DNA from: Saccharothrix sp. ALI-22-I
GTDB lineage: Bacteria > Actinomycetota > Actinomycetes > Mycobacteriales > Pseudonocardiaceae
Assembly (NCBI RefSeq): GCF_001984175.1
Contig: NZ_MTQP01000056.1
Coordinates: 149,525-213,524 of the forward strand
Direction: 5' to 3'
DNA: 64,000 bases
Shown here: positions 8,755-17,506 of the stretch, in pieces
Layout of the letters: every line of letters starts with the position of its first letter
Numbering within the stretch: position 1 is the first letter of the stretch
Translations under genes and position numbers: made by a program
The notes under the pieces: model-generated
Told to the model about the DNA's origin: nothing
The model's input: only the letters and a program-made list of their open reading frames with translations
Databases searched by the model: none

Positions 8755-8945
8755 GTGAGCCTCCCCCTCTGTTCATGAGCCTGAGAGCTTCGCCGCCGGA
8801 TGAGGGCGGCTTGCACCGTGGGCGAGGCGCCGCGAACACGCCTGCTTTCCAGAGTTGCCTTCGTCGGGCGGTAGCTGTGCCTGAGAGATTCCGGGGAGGA
8901 GTTGCTCCTTCGGCGCCCCAGGCGGTGCTGAGGACTCTCCCGCGC
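8755..8945 (-). ncRNA. Tandem glycine riboswitch
   Basis: Read on the minus strand, two glycine aptamers follow each other. Aptamer 1 has GGGAGAGTCC, GCCGAAGGAGCAACTCC, ATCTCTCAGGCA and closes with CTCTGGAA. Aptamer 2 has ACGGTGCAAGCCGCC, GCGAAGCTCTCAGGC and ends ACAGAGGGGGAG. These are the hallmark core sequences of the family. The element lies directly upstream of the leader ORF, gcvT and glyA, the usual targets, so glycine most likely turns the operon on. Confidence 0.93.
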
Positions 8946-9014
8946 GACATCGACGGCCGTGTTCAGTTGGTACCGCCAGACGCTAGGCGTGCCCGGGGAC
9001 GGGGTCAAGCCTGG

Positions 9015-9317
9015 TCACAGGCTCTTCTCGGCCCGGACGCTCTCGACCACCCGGCGCTCGGCGTAGAACGACACGAACGGGATGGTGCCCGCGAGCAGCA
9101 CCAGGGCGGTGCCCTTGATCGACCAGCGGGCCTTGAGCGCCAGGTCGACGGTGATCACCAGGTACACCGCGTACAGGAAACCGTGGATCGGGCCGACGAC
9201 CTGCATCATGCCCTCGTTGCCGCCCGCGTACTTGGCGATCATCGCGACCACGAGCAGCAGCAGGCCGACGCCGACCACGTAAGCCATGAACCGGAACCTG
9301 GTCAACGCGCCGCTCAT
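9015..9317 (-). CDS. DUF3817 membrane protein
   Basis: A 100-residue protein with about three hydrophobic segments (residues 10-28, 42-60 and 70-86). The sequence MQVVGPIHGFLYAVYL is characteristic of the DUF3817 family, found across actinobacteria as a small integral membrane protein of unknown function. Its start is 15 bp after the stop of the upstream membrane-protein gene, so the two are probably one operon. GGTAGGGCG precedes the ATG. Confidence 0.85.
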   Translation of the reverse strand: MSGALTRFRFMAYVVGVGLLLLVVAMIAKYAGGNEGMMQVVGPIHGFLYAVYLVITVDLALKARWSIKGTALVLLAGTIPFVSFYAERRVVESVRAEKSL

Positions 9318-9332
9318 CGCCCTACCTTCGCC

Positions 9333-9734
9333 TCACCGCTGGTCCCGCGCGTGGAGTTGGGCGAGCATGCGGTTGTAGGCCGCGAGCTCGTCGTCCTCGT
9401 CGTCGTGCGCGGGTGCTCTGACGGGCTCAACGGTAACGACCGGCTTCGACGGCGCGGCCACCGGCTCCGGCGCGGCCTCGTGCGCGCCCGCAGCCGCGGC
9501 CTCGGCGGCTTCCTCGGCCTTGCGTCGCGCGTCCAGCCTGCGGATGCGCCACACCATGAACGCCGGGAAGAGGCCGAACAGCGGCCACTGGAAGACGTAG
9601 CCCAGGTTCTGGAACGTGCCACCGGCCTCGGAGAACCGCTCCCACTGCCAGTAGGCCAGGCCGCAGCAGACGACGAGTGCCGCCAGGCACACGGCCCCGA
9701 CGGCCAGGCGCTGGGGAGTGAAGAGGCCTTGCAC
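9333..9734 (-). CDS. Conserved actinobacterial two-TM membrane protein
   Basis: A 133-residue protein with two transmembrane segments (about 10-27 and 44-62), then a charged, Ala-rich cytoplasmic tail ending in an AAYNRMLAQLHARD motif. The motif between the helices (AYWQWERF) and the tail recall a small conserved actinobacterial membrane family sometimes labelled as a transcriptional regulator of the glucitol operon; I see no DNA-binding domain and would not use that name. It is encoded just upstream of the DUF3817 gene. Confidence 0.72.
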   Translation of the reverse strand: MQGLFTPQRLAVGAVCLAALVVCCGLAYWQWERFSEAGGTFQNLGYVFQWPLFGLFPAFMVWRIRRLDARRKAEEAAEAAAAGAHEAAPEPVAAPSKPVVTVEPVRAPAHDDEDDELAAYNRMLAQLHARDQR

Positions 9735-9854
9735 GCCTTCAAGAGTACTGCGCCAGGGCTTGGGCTCCCCGCACGGGAGCCCACCCCTCGAAGGTGAGGG
9801 CTCCGCTACCGCAGGAGCCCGCCCCGACTCGGTTGCCCGACTACTCGTCCCGAC

Positions 9855-10343
9855 TCAGGCCACGCCGTCCCGGCGTTGCCTCTGCAACCTGGCCACGCAC
9901 CAGGCCGCCGCGCTACCCCGACGCAGGTGCTGGAGCACCGTCATCGGGCCGAGACGACGACCGAGGTCGGCGGGCGTGAGCCCGGCCGCCCGGTAGTCCA
10001 GAGCCCGCTGGTCCAACGGGCTGATGCCCGCGTCCCACCACTGCTCCGCCTCGGACAGGTCGCCCACCAGCTGCCAGTAGCTGGCGGCCGCGGCGAGCAG
10101 AGCCTCGGGCACCTCGGGCGCCCGCTTCCGCATCGCCGCGACGTACGCCGGATCCGCGGATTCGACCTTCACCAGGCCTCGCGGTCCGCCATTCGCCCGC
10201 TGCACGGGGATCCCCGGCGCGGACGGTGGTGCCTCCGCGAGCCACGCGTCCTTGATCCGGTTCACCTCCTGCAGCTCGGCGTCGTCCGAGCGCTCAGCCG
10301 CCCACTGCCTCAGCAGCTCGTCGACTCCGGAGTCCTCGACCAT
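9855..10343 (-). CDS. Hypothetical protein
   Basis: A 162-residue soluble protein with no family I recognise. The N-terminus is acidic (DSGVDELLRQWAAERSDDAELQEVNRIKDAWL), probably helical. The C-terminus (GLTPADLGRRLGPMTVLQHLRRGSAAAWC) resembles a small helix-turn-helix-like or effector-like segment, which is speculation. It stands alone between the membrane pair and the 53-residue gene. The frame is clean and codon use matches its neighbours, so it is likely a real gene. Confidence 0.65.
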   Translation of the reverse strand: MVEDSGVDELLRQWAAERSDDAELQEVNRIKDAWLAEAPPSAPGIPVQRANGGPRGLVKVESADPAYVAAMRKRAPEVPEALLAAAASYWQLVGDLSEAEQWWDAGISPLDQRALDYRAAGLTPADLGRRLGPMTVLQHLRRGSAAAWCVARLQRQRRDGVA

Positions 10344-10534
10344 TCTGCCTCCTCGTCGGTCGAAGATCAGCCAATGCGACGCACCGTATTAGCGGGTACC
10401 GACAACCGCTAGACCCTGGTTTGTCAAAAACCCTGTTACCAGGGCGTTATAGCCCTCATTCCACCCGTACGGTGCAACGCCGACGGCTGGCAACTACCGG
10501 GTGTAACCGCATTGAGCGGACTTCGTCGGGTCCG

Positions 10535-10696
10535 CTAGGCGAAGAGGCTGCGGACGAAGGTGATGATCGACTCGGCGCCGGACTGGAGCCACCCGAGCGC
10601 GGTCCTCACCCCGTCGGCGGACTCGTTCGGCTGGGTGATCAGGAGGAACAGCACCAGCGCGACCGCCGCCAGTGTCACCACCTTCTTGACGTTCAC
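10535..10696 (-). CDS. Small membrane protein (53 aa)
   Basis: A short gene: GTG 10696 preceded by GGAGACC, stop TAG at 10535-10537. The product begins VNVKKVVTLAAVALVLFLL, a single transmembrane or signal segment, followed by ITQPNESADG and an amphipathic end (SIITFVRSLFA). The pattern of one N-terminal helix, a short polar loop and an amphipathic tail is seen in conserved small actinobacterial membrane proteins, but I cannot name a family. Good start signals and codon use support it. Confidence 0.68.
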   Translation of the reverse strand: MNVKKVVTLAAVALVLFLLITQPNESADGVRTALGWLQSGAESIITFVRSLFA

Positions 10697-11123
10697 TGAT
10701 CGGTCTCCGTCCGTATCACAGGGCAGGGGCGGCCTGATGCCGCTCCGGTCGGGTCACCCGACATGGTCCCTCATTCACCCGGATGATGACCGTGGAACCC
10801 CCTGTCATCGCTCGACCGGCGGCATGGACGGCCACCCAACCGTGCCTGGGCCGCCCTGGTTGTCACCCGATCGGACGATCAAGGGGACCCACGGTCCCGC
10901 CGATCACCAAGGTACGGGCCACTCGCCCCTCCCCCAGCACGGACACCGAGGTCTTCAGACACCCTCAGCTCCTCGTAGCCCCTCACCTGATTGCGCTGGC
11001 TCACGCACTGAGCGTGACAAAGGCCGATGGCGGCCGCCACTCATTTCCTGTACCCCTTCAGGTGGATTTTTTGCGCCTTTTTCTGATCACCGCAGGTTTA
11101 CTTGCCAGTAGGTCGGGCGCGGG
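10697..11123. other. Intergenic, no gene seen
   Basis: About 430 bp between the 53-aa gene and the 3' end of the CoA-transferase gene. No convincing coding frame, tRNA or strong hairpin is visible. The part around 11065-11090 carries T-rich runs unusual for this DNA, just past the end of the minus-strand CoA-transferase gene. Confidence 0.5.
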
Positions 11124-12248
11124 TCAGCCGATCACTCCGGACCCCCGCAGGTCGGCGATCTCGTCCTCCCCCAGCCCCAGCTCGGCCAACACCTCCACCG
11201 TGTGCGCACCGACCACGGGCGGCGGGCCCGGCACGGACGCGGGCGTCCGCTCGAACCGGGGCGCCGGGGCGGGCTGCGCCACCCCGTCGACCTCGACGAA
11301 CGTCCCCCGTTCCACGTTGTGCGCGTGCTCGGGCGCCTCACCGGGCGCCAGCACGGGCGCGAGGCACGCGTCCGTGCCCTCGGCCAGCGCCGCCCACTCG
11401 TCCCGGGTCCGGGTGGCCACCGCCGCGCCGATGCGGGCCCGCAGCTCCGGCCAGTTCGCCGGGTCGTGCCGCGCCGGCAGCCCGGCGTCGGCCAGCCCCA
11501 GCACCGCCAGCAGCTCGGCGTAGAACTTCTCCTCCAGCGCCCCGATGCTGACGAACCGGCCGTCCGCGGCCTCGTACACGTCGTAGAACGGCGCGCCGCC
11601 GTCCAGCAGGTTCGTGCCGCGCCCACCGGACCAGGCGCCCACCGACGACATCCCGTGCAGGAACGTCGTCAGCAACGCGGCCCCGTCGACCATGGCCGCG
11701 TCCACCACCTGCCCACGCCCGGACCGCTCCCGCTCGTACAGCGCCGCCAGCACCCCCATCGCCAGCAGCAGCCCACCCCCGCCGAAGTCGCCGATGATGT
11801 TCAGCGGCACGATCGGCGGCGCGCCGGCCCGCCCGATCGGCTCCAGCGCCCCCGCGACCGCGATGTAGTTGATGTCGTGCCCGGCGCGGTCCGCCAACGG
11901 CCCGTCCTGACCCCACCCGGTCATCCGCCCGTAGACCAGCCTCGGGTTGCGGGCCAGGCAGTGCGCGGGCCCGATGCCCAGCCGTTCCGTGACGCCCGGT
12001 CGGAAGCCCTCGATCAGCACGTCGGACTCCGCGACCAGGCGGAGCACCAGCTCGGCACCTTCGGATCGGCGGACGTCCACGCCGATCGAACGCCGCCCCC
12101 GTCCCAGCAGGGGCACTTCGGTGTGGCCGCCGATCCGGTCCACCCGGATCACCGACGCGCCCAGGTCGGCCAGCACCATGCAGCCGAACGGCGCGGGCGC
12201 GAGCCCGGCCAGCTCGACGACCTTCAACCCCGCCAGCGGCCCCGGCAC
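11124..12248 (-). CDS. CaiB/BaiF CoA-transferase family protein, alpha-methylacyl-CoA racemase type
   Basis: A 374-residue class III CoA-transferase fold protein. [19 protein letters not shown] at the N-terminus, GHDINYIA near residue 130, [13 protein letters not shown] near 160 and ALEEKFY near 240 match the mycobacterial alpha-methylacyl-CoA racemase pattern, including its catalytic His/Asp pair and Glu. It would epimerise 2-methylacyl-CoA esters so that branched chains can enter beta-oxidation. A plain CoA-transferase remains possible. The GTG start overlaps the acyl-CoA dehydrogenase stop by 1 bp, so the two are coupled. Confidence 0.85.
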   Translation of the reverse strand: MPGPLAGLKVVELAGLAPAPFGCMVLADLGASVIRVDRIGGHTEVPLLGRGRRSIGVDVRRSEGAELVLRLVAESDVLIEGFRPGVTERLGIGPAHCLARNPRLVYGRMTGWGQDGPLADRAGHDINYIAVAGALEPIGRAGAPPIVPLNIIGDFGGGGLLLAMGVLAALYERERSGRGQVVDAAMVDGAALLTTFLHGMSSVGAWSGGRGTNLLDGGAPFYDVYEAADGRFVSIGALEEKFYAELLAVLGLADAGLPARHDPANWPELRARIGAAVATRTRDEWAALAEGTDACLAPVLAPGEAPEHAHNVERGTFVEVDGVAQPAPAPRFERTPASVPGPPPVVGAHTVEVLAELGLGEDEIADLRGSGVIG

Positions 12249-13396
12249 TAGAGCGACCTCGCGATGATTTCCTTCATGATCTCGTTCGTCCCGCCGTAGA
12301 TCTTCTGCACGCGCGCGTCCGCCCAGGCACGGGCGATGGGGTACTCGGTCATGTAGCCGTAGCCGCCGAACAGCTGGACGCACTCGTCCACCACCCGGCA
12401 CAGCCGCTCGGTGGCCCACCACTTCGCCATCGCCGCGGTCGGCACGTCGAGCTTGCCCGCCAAGTGCTCCAGCACGCACTCGTCCACGAACGCCCTGGTC
12501 ACGCGCGCCTCGGTGGCGCACTCGGCGAGGGTGAAGCGGGTGTTCTGGAACTTGATCAGCTCCCGCCCGAACGCCGTGCGGTCCTTCACGTAGGCCAGGG
12601 TGAGGTCCACCGCCGTCTCGATGCCCGCCACCGACGCCACCGCGATGATCAGCCGTTCCTGCGGCAGCTGGTGCATGAGCTGGACGAACCCCTGGCCCTC
12701 GCCGGTGCCGAGCAGGTTCGCCGCGGGCACGTGGACGTCGTCGAAGAACAGTTCGGCGGTGTCCTGGCCCTTCAGCCCGATCTTGTCCAGCACCCGGCCG
12801 CGGCGGAACCCGGGCGCCGAGGCGGTCTCCACGACCAGCAGCGAGATGCCCGTCGCGCCCTGGCTCGGGTCGGTCTTGGCCACCACGATCACCAGGTCGG
12901 CCTGCACGCCGTTGGTGATGAACGTCTTCGAGCCGTTCAGCACGTACTCGTCGCCCTGCCGCAGCGCCCGCGTCTTGATGTTCTGCAGGTCCGAGCCGCC
13001 GCCGGGCTCGGACATGGCGATCGCGCCGACGTACTCGCCGGAGGCCATCTTCGGCAGCCAGCGCCGCTTCTGCTCCTCCGTGCCGTAGGAGTTGATGTAG
13101 TGGGCGACGATCCCGCTGTGCACGCTGTTGCCCCACGCGCTGTCGCCGCACCGCGCCTGCTCCTCCAGCAGCACGGCCTCGTGCGCGAACGTGCCGCCGC
13201 CACCGCCGTACTCCTCGGGGATGGACATGCAGAGCAGGCCCAGTTCACCGGCCTTGTTCCAGAAGTCCCGGTCCACCTGCTTCTGCGCGGCCCAGCGCTC
13301 GTGGTGGGGGACCGACTCCCTCTCGAAGAACGTCCGGGCCAGCTTGCGCAGCTGGTCCAGGTCCTCGGTCATCCATGCGGAACGGCGAGTTGGCAT
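12248..13396 (-). CDS. Acyl-CoA dehydrogenase
   Basis: A 382-residue FAD-dependent acyl-CoA dehydrogenase catalysing the first step of beta-oxidation. Family features: [18 protein letters not shown] in the N-terminal helical domain, [20 protein letters not shown] in the flavin/beta domain, and the C-terminal [37 protein letters not shown] with the usual catalytic-region residues. ATG 13396 is used; an in-frame ATG at 13372 is an alternative and neither has a strong ribosome site. Its transcript continues into the CoA-transferase/racemase gene. Confidence 0.93.
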   Translation of the reverse strand: MPTRRSAWMTEDLDQLRKLARTFFERESVPHHERWAAQKQVDRDFWNKAGELGLLCMSIPEEYGGGGGTFAHEAVLLEEQARCGDSAWGNSVHSGIVAHYINSYGTEEQKRRWLPKMASGEYVGAIAMSEPGGGSDLQNIKTRALRQGDEYVLNGSKTFITNGVQADLVIVVAKTDPSQGATGISLLVVETASAPGFRRGRVLDKIGLKGQDTAELFFDDVHVPAANLLGTGEGQGFVQLMHQLPQERLIIAVASVAGIETAVDLTLAYVKDRTAFGRELIKFQNTRFTLAECATEARVTRAFVDECVLEHLAGKLDVPTAAMAKWWATERLCRVVDECVQLFGGYGYMTEYPIARAWADARVQKIYGGTNEIMKEIIARSL

Positions 13397-13479
13397 ACCC
13401 CCGACGTTCCCACCTGGTGAGCCGGTCCGCCATGACCGTGTACGCCAGCGTGACGGCCACCAGTGAGCGCAATTGTCAG

Positions 13480-13540
13480 TGTTGGATGGCGCCGCCTCCG
13501 GCGTCGCGGGCTCGGTCGCCTGGAAGTCGCGACCTCGCGG
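13480..13540. repeat. Dispersed repeat, copy 1 (about 60 bp)
   Basis: Contains GTTGGATGGC, a GC-rich hairpin segment, and GGCTCGGTCGCCTGG followed by AAGTCG. The last part matches the copy at 43995-44057 almost exactly (one G inserted). The front part also matches the reverse-strand copy at 24181-24224. It lies in the divergent region between the acyl-CoA dehydrogenase and the acetyltransferase genes. Confidence 0.7.
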
Positions 13541-13557
13541 TGCGTAAAACTGGTCAT

Positions 13558-14001
13558 ATGCAACTCCGGAGGCTGGGTCCCGCGGACTGGGCGACGTGGC
13601 GCGACATCCGGCTCACGGCGCTGAGCAGCGATCCCGAGGCGTTCGGCTCGGCGTTGGCCGTGGAGCGGGAGTTCGACGAGGCGCGGTGGCGTGAGCTGCT
13701 GCGGCCGGGCCACGGGGTGAACGTGGTGGCGGAAGCGCCGGAACCGGTCGCGCTGGTGGCCGGCGTGCCCCACGAAGAGCACCTGGGCGTGTTGTACCTC
13801 TACTCCATGTGGGTCAAGCCGGAGTTCCGGCGGCAGGGCATCGGCGAGGCGCTGGTGGCCGACGTGCTGGAGTGGGCGCGGGAGCACGGGTGGACGCTCG
13901 TGCGGCTGCGCGTGTTCCAGGGCAACGAGACGGCGCGGCGGCTCTACGCGCGGCTCGGGTTCGTCGGCAACGGGGAGATCATGGACCGCTTGTTGAGCTA
14001 A
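13558..14001 (+). CDS. GNAT family N-acetyltransferase
   Basis: A 147-residue GCN5-related acetyltransferase. The acetyl-CoA pyrophosphate loop is [13 protein letters not shown] (RxxGxG/A), and the last part [15 protein letters not shown] is the usual motif B/end of the fold. The substrate is unknown. ATG 13558 begins the conserved N-terminus ([11 protein letters not shown]). No ribosome site is visible, and TAAAAC about 10 bp upstream could be a -10 box, so the mRNA may be leaderless. Confidence 0.86.
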   Translation: MQLRRLGPADWATWRDIRLTALSSDPEAFGSALAVEREFDEARWRELLRPGHGVNVVAEAPEPVALVAGVPHEEHLGVLYLYSMWVKPEFRRQGIGEALVADVLEWAREHGWTLVRLRVFQGNETARRLYARLGFVGNGEIMDRLLS

Positions 14002-14057
14002 TAAGTCACCTCGCGCGGTCATGGGCAACCACGGGCCGGCTGCCTACCGTTGAGTAC

Positions 14058-15260
14058 ATGAGCGAAGCCTTGATCTTCGACGCGGTGCGCACACCGCGTG
14101 GCAGGGGAAAGCGCGGATCGCTGCACAGCGTCAAGCCGATCACCCTGGCTTCCGGGGTGCTCGCGGCGCTGGCGCGGCGCAACGACCTGGACACCTCGGC
14201 GGTGGACGACGTGGTGTTCGGCGTCGTGTCACCGGTCGGCGAGCAGGGCTCGGACATCGCCCGCACGGCGGTGCTCGCGGCCGGCTGGGACCTGCGGCCC
14301 GCGGGCGTGCAGCTCAACCGGTTCTGCGCGTCCGGCCTGGAGTCGGTGAACCTGGCCGCGGCCAAGGTGGCGTCCGGGTTCGAGGACCTGGTGGTGGCGG
14401 GCGGCGTCGAGTCGATGTCGCGGGTGCCGATGGGCTCGGACGGCGGCGCGTGGATGGCCGACCCGGAGACCAACATGAAGGTCAACTTCGTGCCGCAGGG
14501 CGTGAGCGCGGACCTCATCGCCACGATGGAGGGGTTCAGCCGCGAGGACGTGGACGCCTACGCGTTGCGCTCGCAGCAGCGGGCGACGCTGGCGCGTGAC
14601 AAGGGCTGGTTCGACCGGTCCCTGGTGGCCGTGGTCGACCAGAACGGCGCGGTCGTGCTCGACCACGACGAGGCGATCCGGCCGGAGACCACGCTGGAGG
14701 GCCTGGGCAAGCTCAAGCCGAGCTTCGCGTTCCACGGCGACCTGGGCTTCGACGCGGTGGCCATCGACCGGTACCCGACCGTGGAGCGCATCGAGCACGT
14801 CCACACGCCGGGCAACTCGTCGCAGATCGTGGACGGCGCGGCGGCGATGCTGATCGGCAACGCCCGCATCGGCGAGGAGCTGGGCCTGACGCCCCGCGCG
14901 CGGATCATCGCGACCGCCGTCGTCGGCACCGAGCCCACGATCATGCTCACCGGCCCGGCCCCTGCCGCGCGCAAGGCGTTGGACAAGGCGCGGCTGAGCG
15001 TCGAGGACATCGACCTGTTCGAGATCAACGAGGCGTTCTCGTCGGTGGTGCTGAAGTTCCAGCGGGAGCTGGACCTGCCCGACGACAAGGTCAACGTCAA
15101 CGGCGGCGCGATCGCGATGGGCCACCCGCTGGGCGCGACCGGCTGCATGATCCTGGGCACCCTGCTCGACGAGCTGGAGCGCCGGGACCTGCGGCGGGGT
15201 CTGGCCACGCTGTGCGTGGGCGGCGGCATGGGCATCGCGACGGTCATCGAGAGGGTCTGA
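14058..15260 (+). CDS. fadA: Acetyl-CoA acyltransferase (thiolase)
   Basis: A 400-residue type I thiolase, cleaving 3-ketoacyl-CoA in the last step of beta-oxidation. The nucleophilic Cys is in [14 protein letters not shown], the His in [16 protein letters not shown], and the second catalytic Cys in LCVGGGMG. The stop codon overlaps the start of the FadB-type gene (TGATG), giving the classical fadA-fadB pair. Confidence 0.94.
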   Translation: MSEALIFDAVRTPRGRGKRGSLHSVKPITLASGVLAALARRNDLDTSAVDDVVFGVVSPVGEQGSDIARTAVLAAGWDLRPAGVQLNRFCASGLESVNLAAAKVASGFEDLVVAGGVESMSRVPMGSDGGAWMADPETNMKVNFVPQGVSADLIATMEGFSREDVDAYALRSQQRATLARDKGWFDRSLVAVVDQNGAVVLDHDEAIRPETTLEGLGKLKPSFAFHGDLGFDAVAIDRYPTVERIEHVHTPGNSSQIVDGAAAMLIGNARIGEELGLTPRARIIATAVVGTEPTIMLTGPAPAARKALDKARLSVEDIDLFEINEAFSSVVLKFQRELDLPDDKVNVNGGAIAMGHPLGATGCMILGTLLDELERRDLRRGLATLCVGGGMGIATVIERV

Positions 15261-17323
15261 TGGCTATCCACTTCGAGCGGGACGACGAGGGCGTCGTCAC
15301 CCTCACGATGGACATGTCCGGCTCGGCGAACGTGATGAACGCCGAGTACCAGGAGGCGATGGGCGAGGCTGTCTCCCGGCTGGAGGCCGAGCGCGACGAC
15401 ATCACCGGTGTGGTGCTGACGTCGGCGAAGAAGACGTTCTTCGCGGGTGGCGACCTGAACCTGCTGATCCAGATCACGCCCGAGAACGCCGCCGAGGCGT
15501 TGGGGCACCTGGAGGACATCAAGGGGCAGCTGCGGCGGTTGGAGCAGCTGGGCAAGCCGGTGGTCGCGGCGATCAACGGCAGCGCGCTCGGCGGCGGGTT
15601 CGAGATCGCGCTGGCCTGCCACCACCGGGTGGTGCTGGACGACGACAGGATCAAGCTGGGGCTGCCCGAGGCGACGTTGGGCCTGCTGCCCGGCGGTGGC
15701 GGCGTGACCCGGATGGTGCGGCTGCTGGGCGTGCAGCCCGCGTTGCCGCTGTTGATGGAGGGCAAGCAGCTGCGGCCGGCGCGGGCGTTGCAGGCGGGGC
15801 TCGTGCACGCGCTGGCGTCGTCGCGCGAGGAGCTGATCGCCAAGGCGCGGGCGTGGATCAAGGACAACCCGGCGCCCGTGCAGCCGTGGGACAAGCCGGG
15901 GTACGCGGTGCCGGACGTGCGGATCGGCGACCCGAACCTGTACGGGCTGCTGGCCGCCGCGCCCGCCGTGCTGCGGAAGAAGACGCACGGCGCGTACCCG
16001 GCGCCGGAGAAGATCCTGGCGGCGGCCGTCGAGGGCGCGTTGGTGGACTTCGACACGGCGTTGCGGGTCGAGGCGCGGTACTTCGTGGAGCTGGCCACCG
16101 GTCAGATCGCCAAGAACATGATCAGCACGTTCTGGTTCCAGCTGAACGAGATCAGTGCGGGCGGGTCGCGGCCTGGTGGGGTGGCGGCGTCGAAGGTGAG
16201 CAAGCTCGGTGTGCTCGGCGCGGGCATGATGGGCGCGGGCATCGCGTCGGTCAGTGCCAAGGCCGGTATCGAGGTGGTGCTGAAGGACGTGACGCTGGAG
16301 GCGGCCCGGCGCGGCGCCGGTGACACGCCGGGCATCACGCCGACCGATTCCGACGCCGACCTGGCCGGTTGCGACCTGGTCATCGAGGCGGTGTTCGAGA
16401 ACCGGGAGCTGAAGAACAAGGTGCTGCCGGCGGCGGAGTCGTTCGCGCTGCCGGACGCGGTGATCGCGTCGAACACGTCCACGCTGCCGATCACGGGGCT
16501 GGCGTCGGCGGTGGGCGACTCGACTCGGTTCATCGGGCTGCACTTCTTCTCGCCGGTGCCGAAGATGCGGTTGGTGGAGATCATCCGCGGTGCGCAGACG
16601 TCGGACGAGACGTTGGCGCGGGCGTTCGACTACGTGTTGCAGATCGGCAAGACCCCGATCGTGGTGAACGACAGCCGCGGCTTCTACACGTCGCGGACGT
16701 TCGGCACTTACGTGACCGAGGCCGTGTCGATGGTGGCGGAGGGCGTGTCGCCGGCGTTGATCGAGAACGTGGCGCGCCGTGCGGGCATGGCCGTCGGCCC
16801 CTTGGCGGTGTCGGACGAGGTCACCCTCACCCTGCAGCTGAAGATCCGCGATCAGACGCTGGCCGACGACCCGAGCGCCTCCGGTGCCCTGGCCGACCAC
16901 CCGGCTTTTCGCGTGCTGGAGGAGCTGGTCGCGGAGGGCCGTACCGGCAAGTCCGGTGGGGCCGGGTTCTACGAGTACCCGGAGGGCGGCAAGAAGTTCC
17001 TGTGGCCGGGCTTGGCGCGCTACGCGCGGCCTGACGCGGGCGTGACGGAGAAGGACGTCGAGGACCGGTTGCTGTTCATCCAGTCGCTGGAGACGGTGCG
17101 GTGCCTGGACGAGGGCGTGCTGACGTCGGTCGGTGACGCCAACGTCGGCAGCATCTTCGGCTTCGGCTTCGCACCGTGGAGCGGCGGCACGATCCAGTTC
17201 ATCAACTCCTACGGCCTGACGGAGTTCGTGGAGCGCGCCGACTACCTCGCCGACACCTACGGCGAACGCTTCCGCCCACCCGCCTCCCTACGCGACCGCG
17301 CCGCCCGCCGCACCCCCTTCTAA
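15260..17323 (+). CDS. fadB: Enoyl-CoA hydratase / 3-hydroxyacyl-CoA dehydrogenase fusion
   Basis: A 687-residue bifunctional enzyme. The N-terminal crotonase domain (residues 1 to about 190) has INGSALGGGFEIALACHHR and LPEATLGLLPGGGGVTR, with the two Glu needed for hydration. A linker leads to the NAD-binding dehydrogenase domain starting at KLGVLGAGMMGAGIA (about residue 314), with IASNTSTLPIT and the catalytic HFFSPVPKM region. It carries out the two middle steps of beta-oxidation. ATG 15260 overlaps the thiolase stop. Confidence 0.95.
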   Translation: MAIHFERDDEGVVTLTMDMSGSANVMNAEYQEAMGEAVSRLEAERDDITGVVLTSAKKTFFAGGDLNLLIQITPENAAEALGHLEDIKGQLRRLEQLGKPVVAAINGSALGGGFEIALACHHRVVLDDDRIKLGLPEATLGLLPGGGGVTRMVRLLGVQPALPLLMEGKQLRPARALQAGLVHALASSREELIAKARAWIKDNPAPVQPWDKPGYAVPDVRIGDPNLYGLLAAAPAVLRKKTHGAYPAPEKILAAAVEGALVDFDTALRVEARYFVELATGQIAKNMISTFWFQLNEISAGGSRPGGVAASKVSKLGVLGAGMMGAGIASVSAKAGIEVVLKDVTLEAARRGAGDTPGITPTDSDADLAGCDLVIEAVFENRELKNKVLPAAESFALPDAVIASNTSTLPITGLASAVGDSTRFIGLHFFSPVPKMRLVEIIRGAQTSDETLARAFDYVLQIGKTPIVVNDSRGFYTSRTFGTYVTEAVSMVAEGVSPALIENVARRAGMAVGPLAVSDEVTLTLQLKIRDQTLADDPSASGALADHPAFRVLEELVAEGRTGKSGGAGFYEYPEGGKKFLWPGLARYARPDAGVTEKDVEDRLLFIQSLETVRCLDEGVLTSVGDANVGSIFGFGFAPWSGGTIQFINSYGLTEFVERADYLADTYGERFRPPASLRDRAARRTPF

Positions 17324-17331
17324 CACCCCCC

Positions 17332-17492
17332 GCGTGTCCAACGTTCAGAACAGCCGTGTCCAACACTCAGAACACCCGAGTTGAACGTTCAGAACACCCC
17401 CGCTCGGACGCGAGCGTTCAACTCGGGTGTTCTGAACGTAGGACACGGCTGTTCTGAACGTTGGACACGCGCGTTCTGGGGGTTGGACACGC
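17332..17492. repeat. Long inverted repeat made of 22-bp units (same family as 3171-3302)
   Basis: Three units in reverse orientation (17332-17353, 17354-17375, 17376-17397) face units in forward orientation (17405-17426 partly divergent, 17427-17448, 17449-17470, 17471-17492). The arms are colinear: 17332-17353 is the perfect complement of 17449-17470, 17354-17375 pairs with 17427-17448 with three mismatches, and 17376-17387 pairs with 17415-17426. The transcript from either strand could fold into a hairpin of about 56 bp with a 27-nt loop. It lies exactly between the 3' ends of fadB and the NAGPA gene, so a role as bidirectional terminator is plausible. Confidence 0.92.
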
Positions 17493-17506
17493 GCGGTTTC
17501 GTGGGG

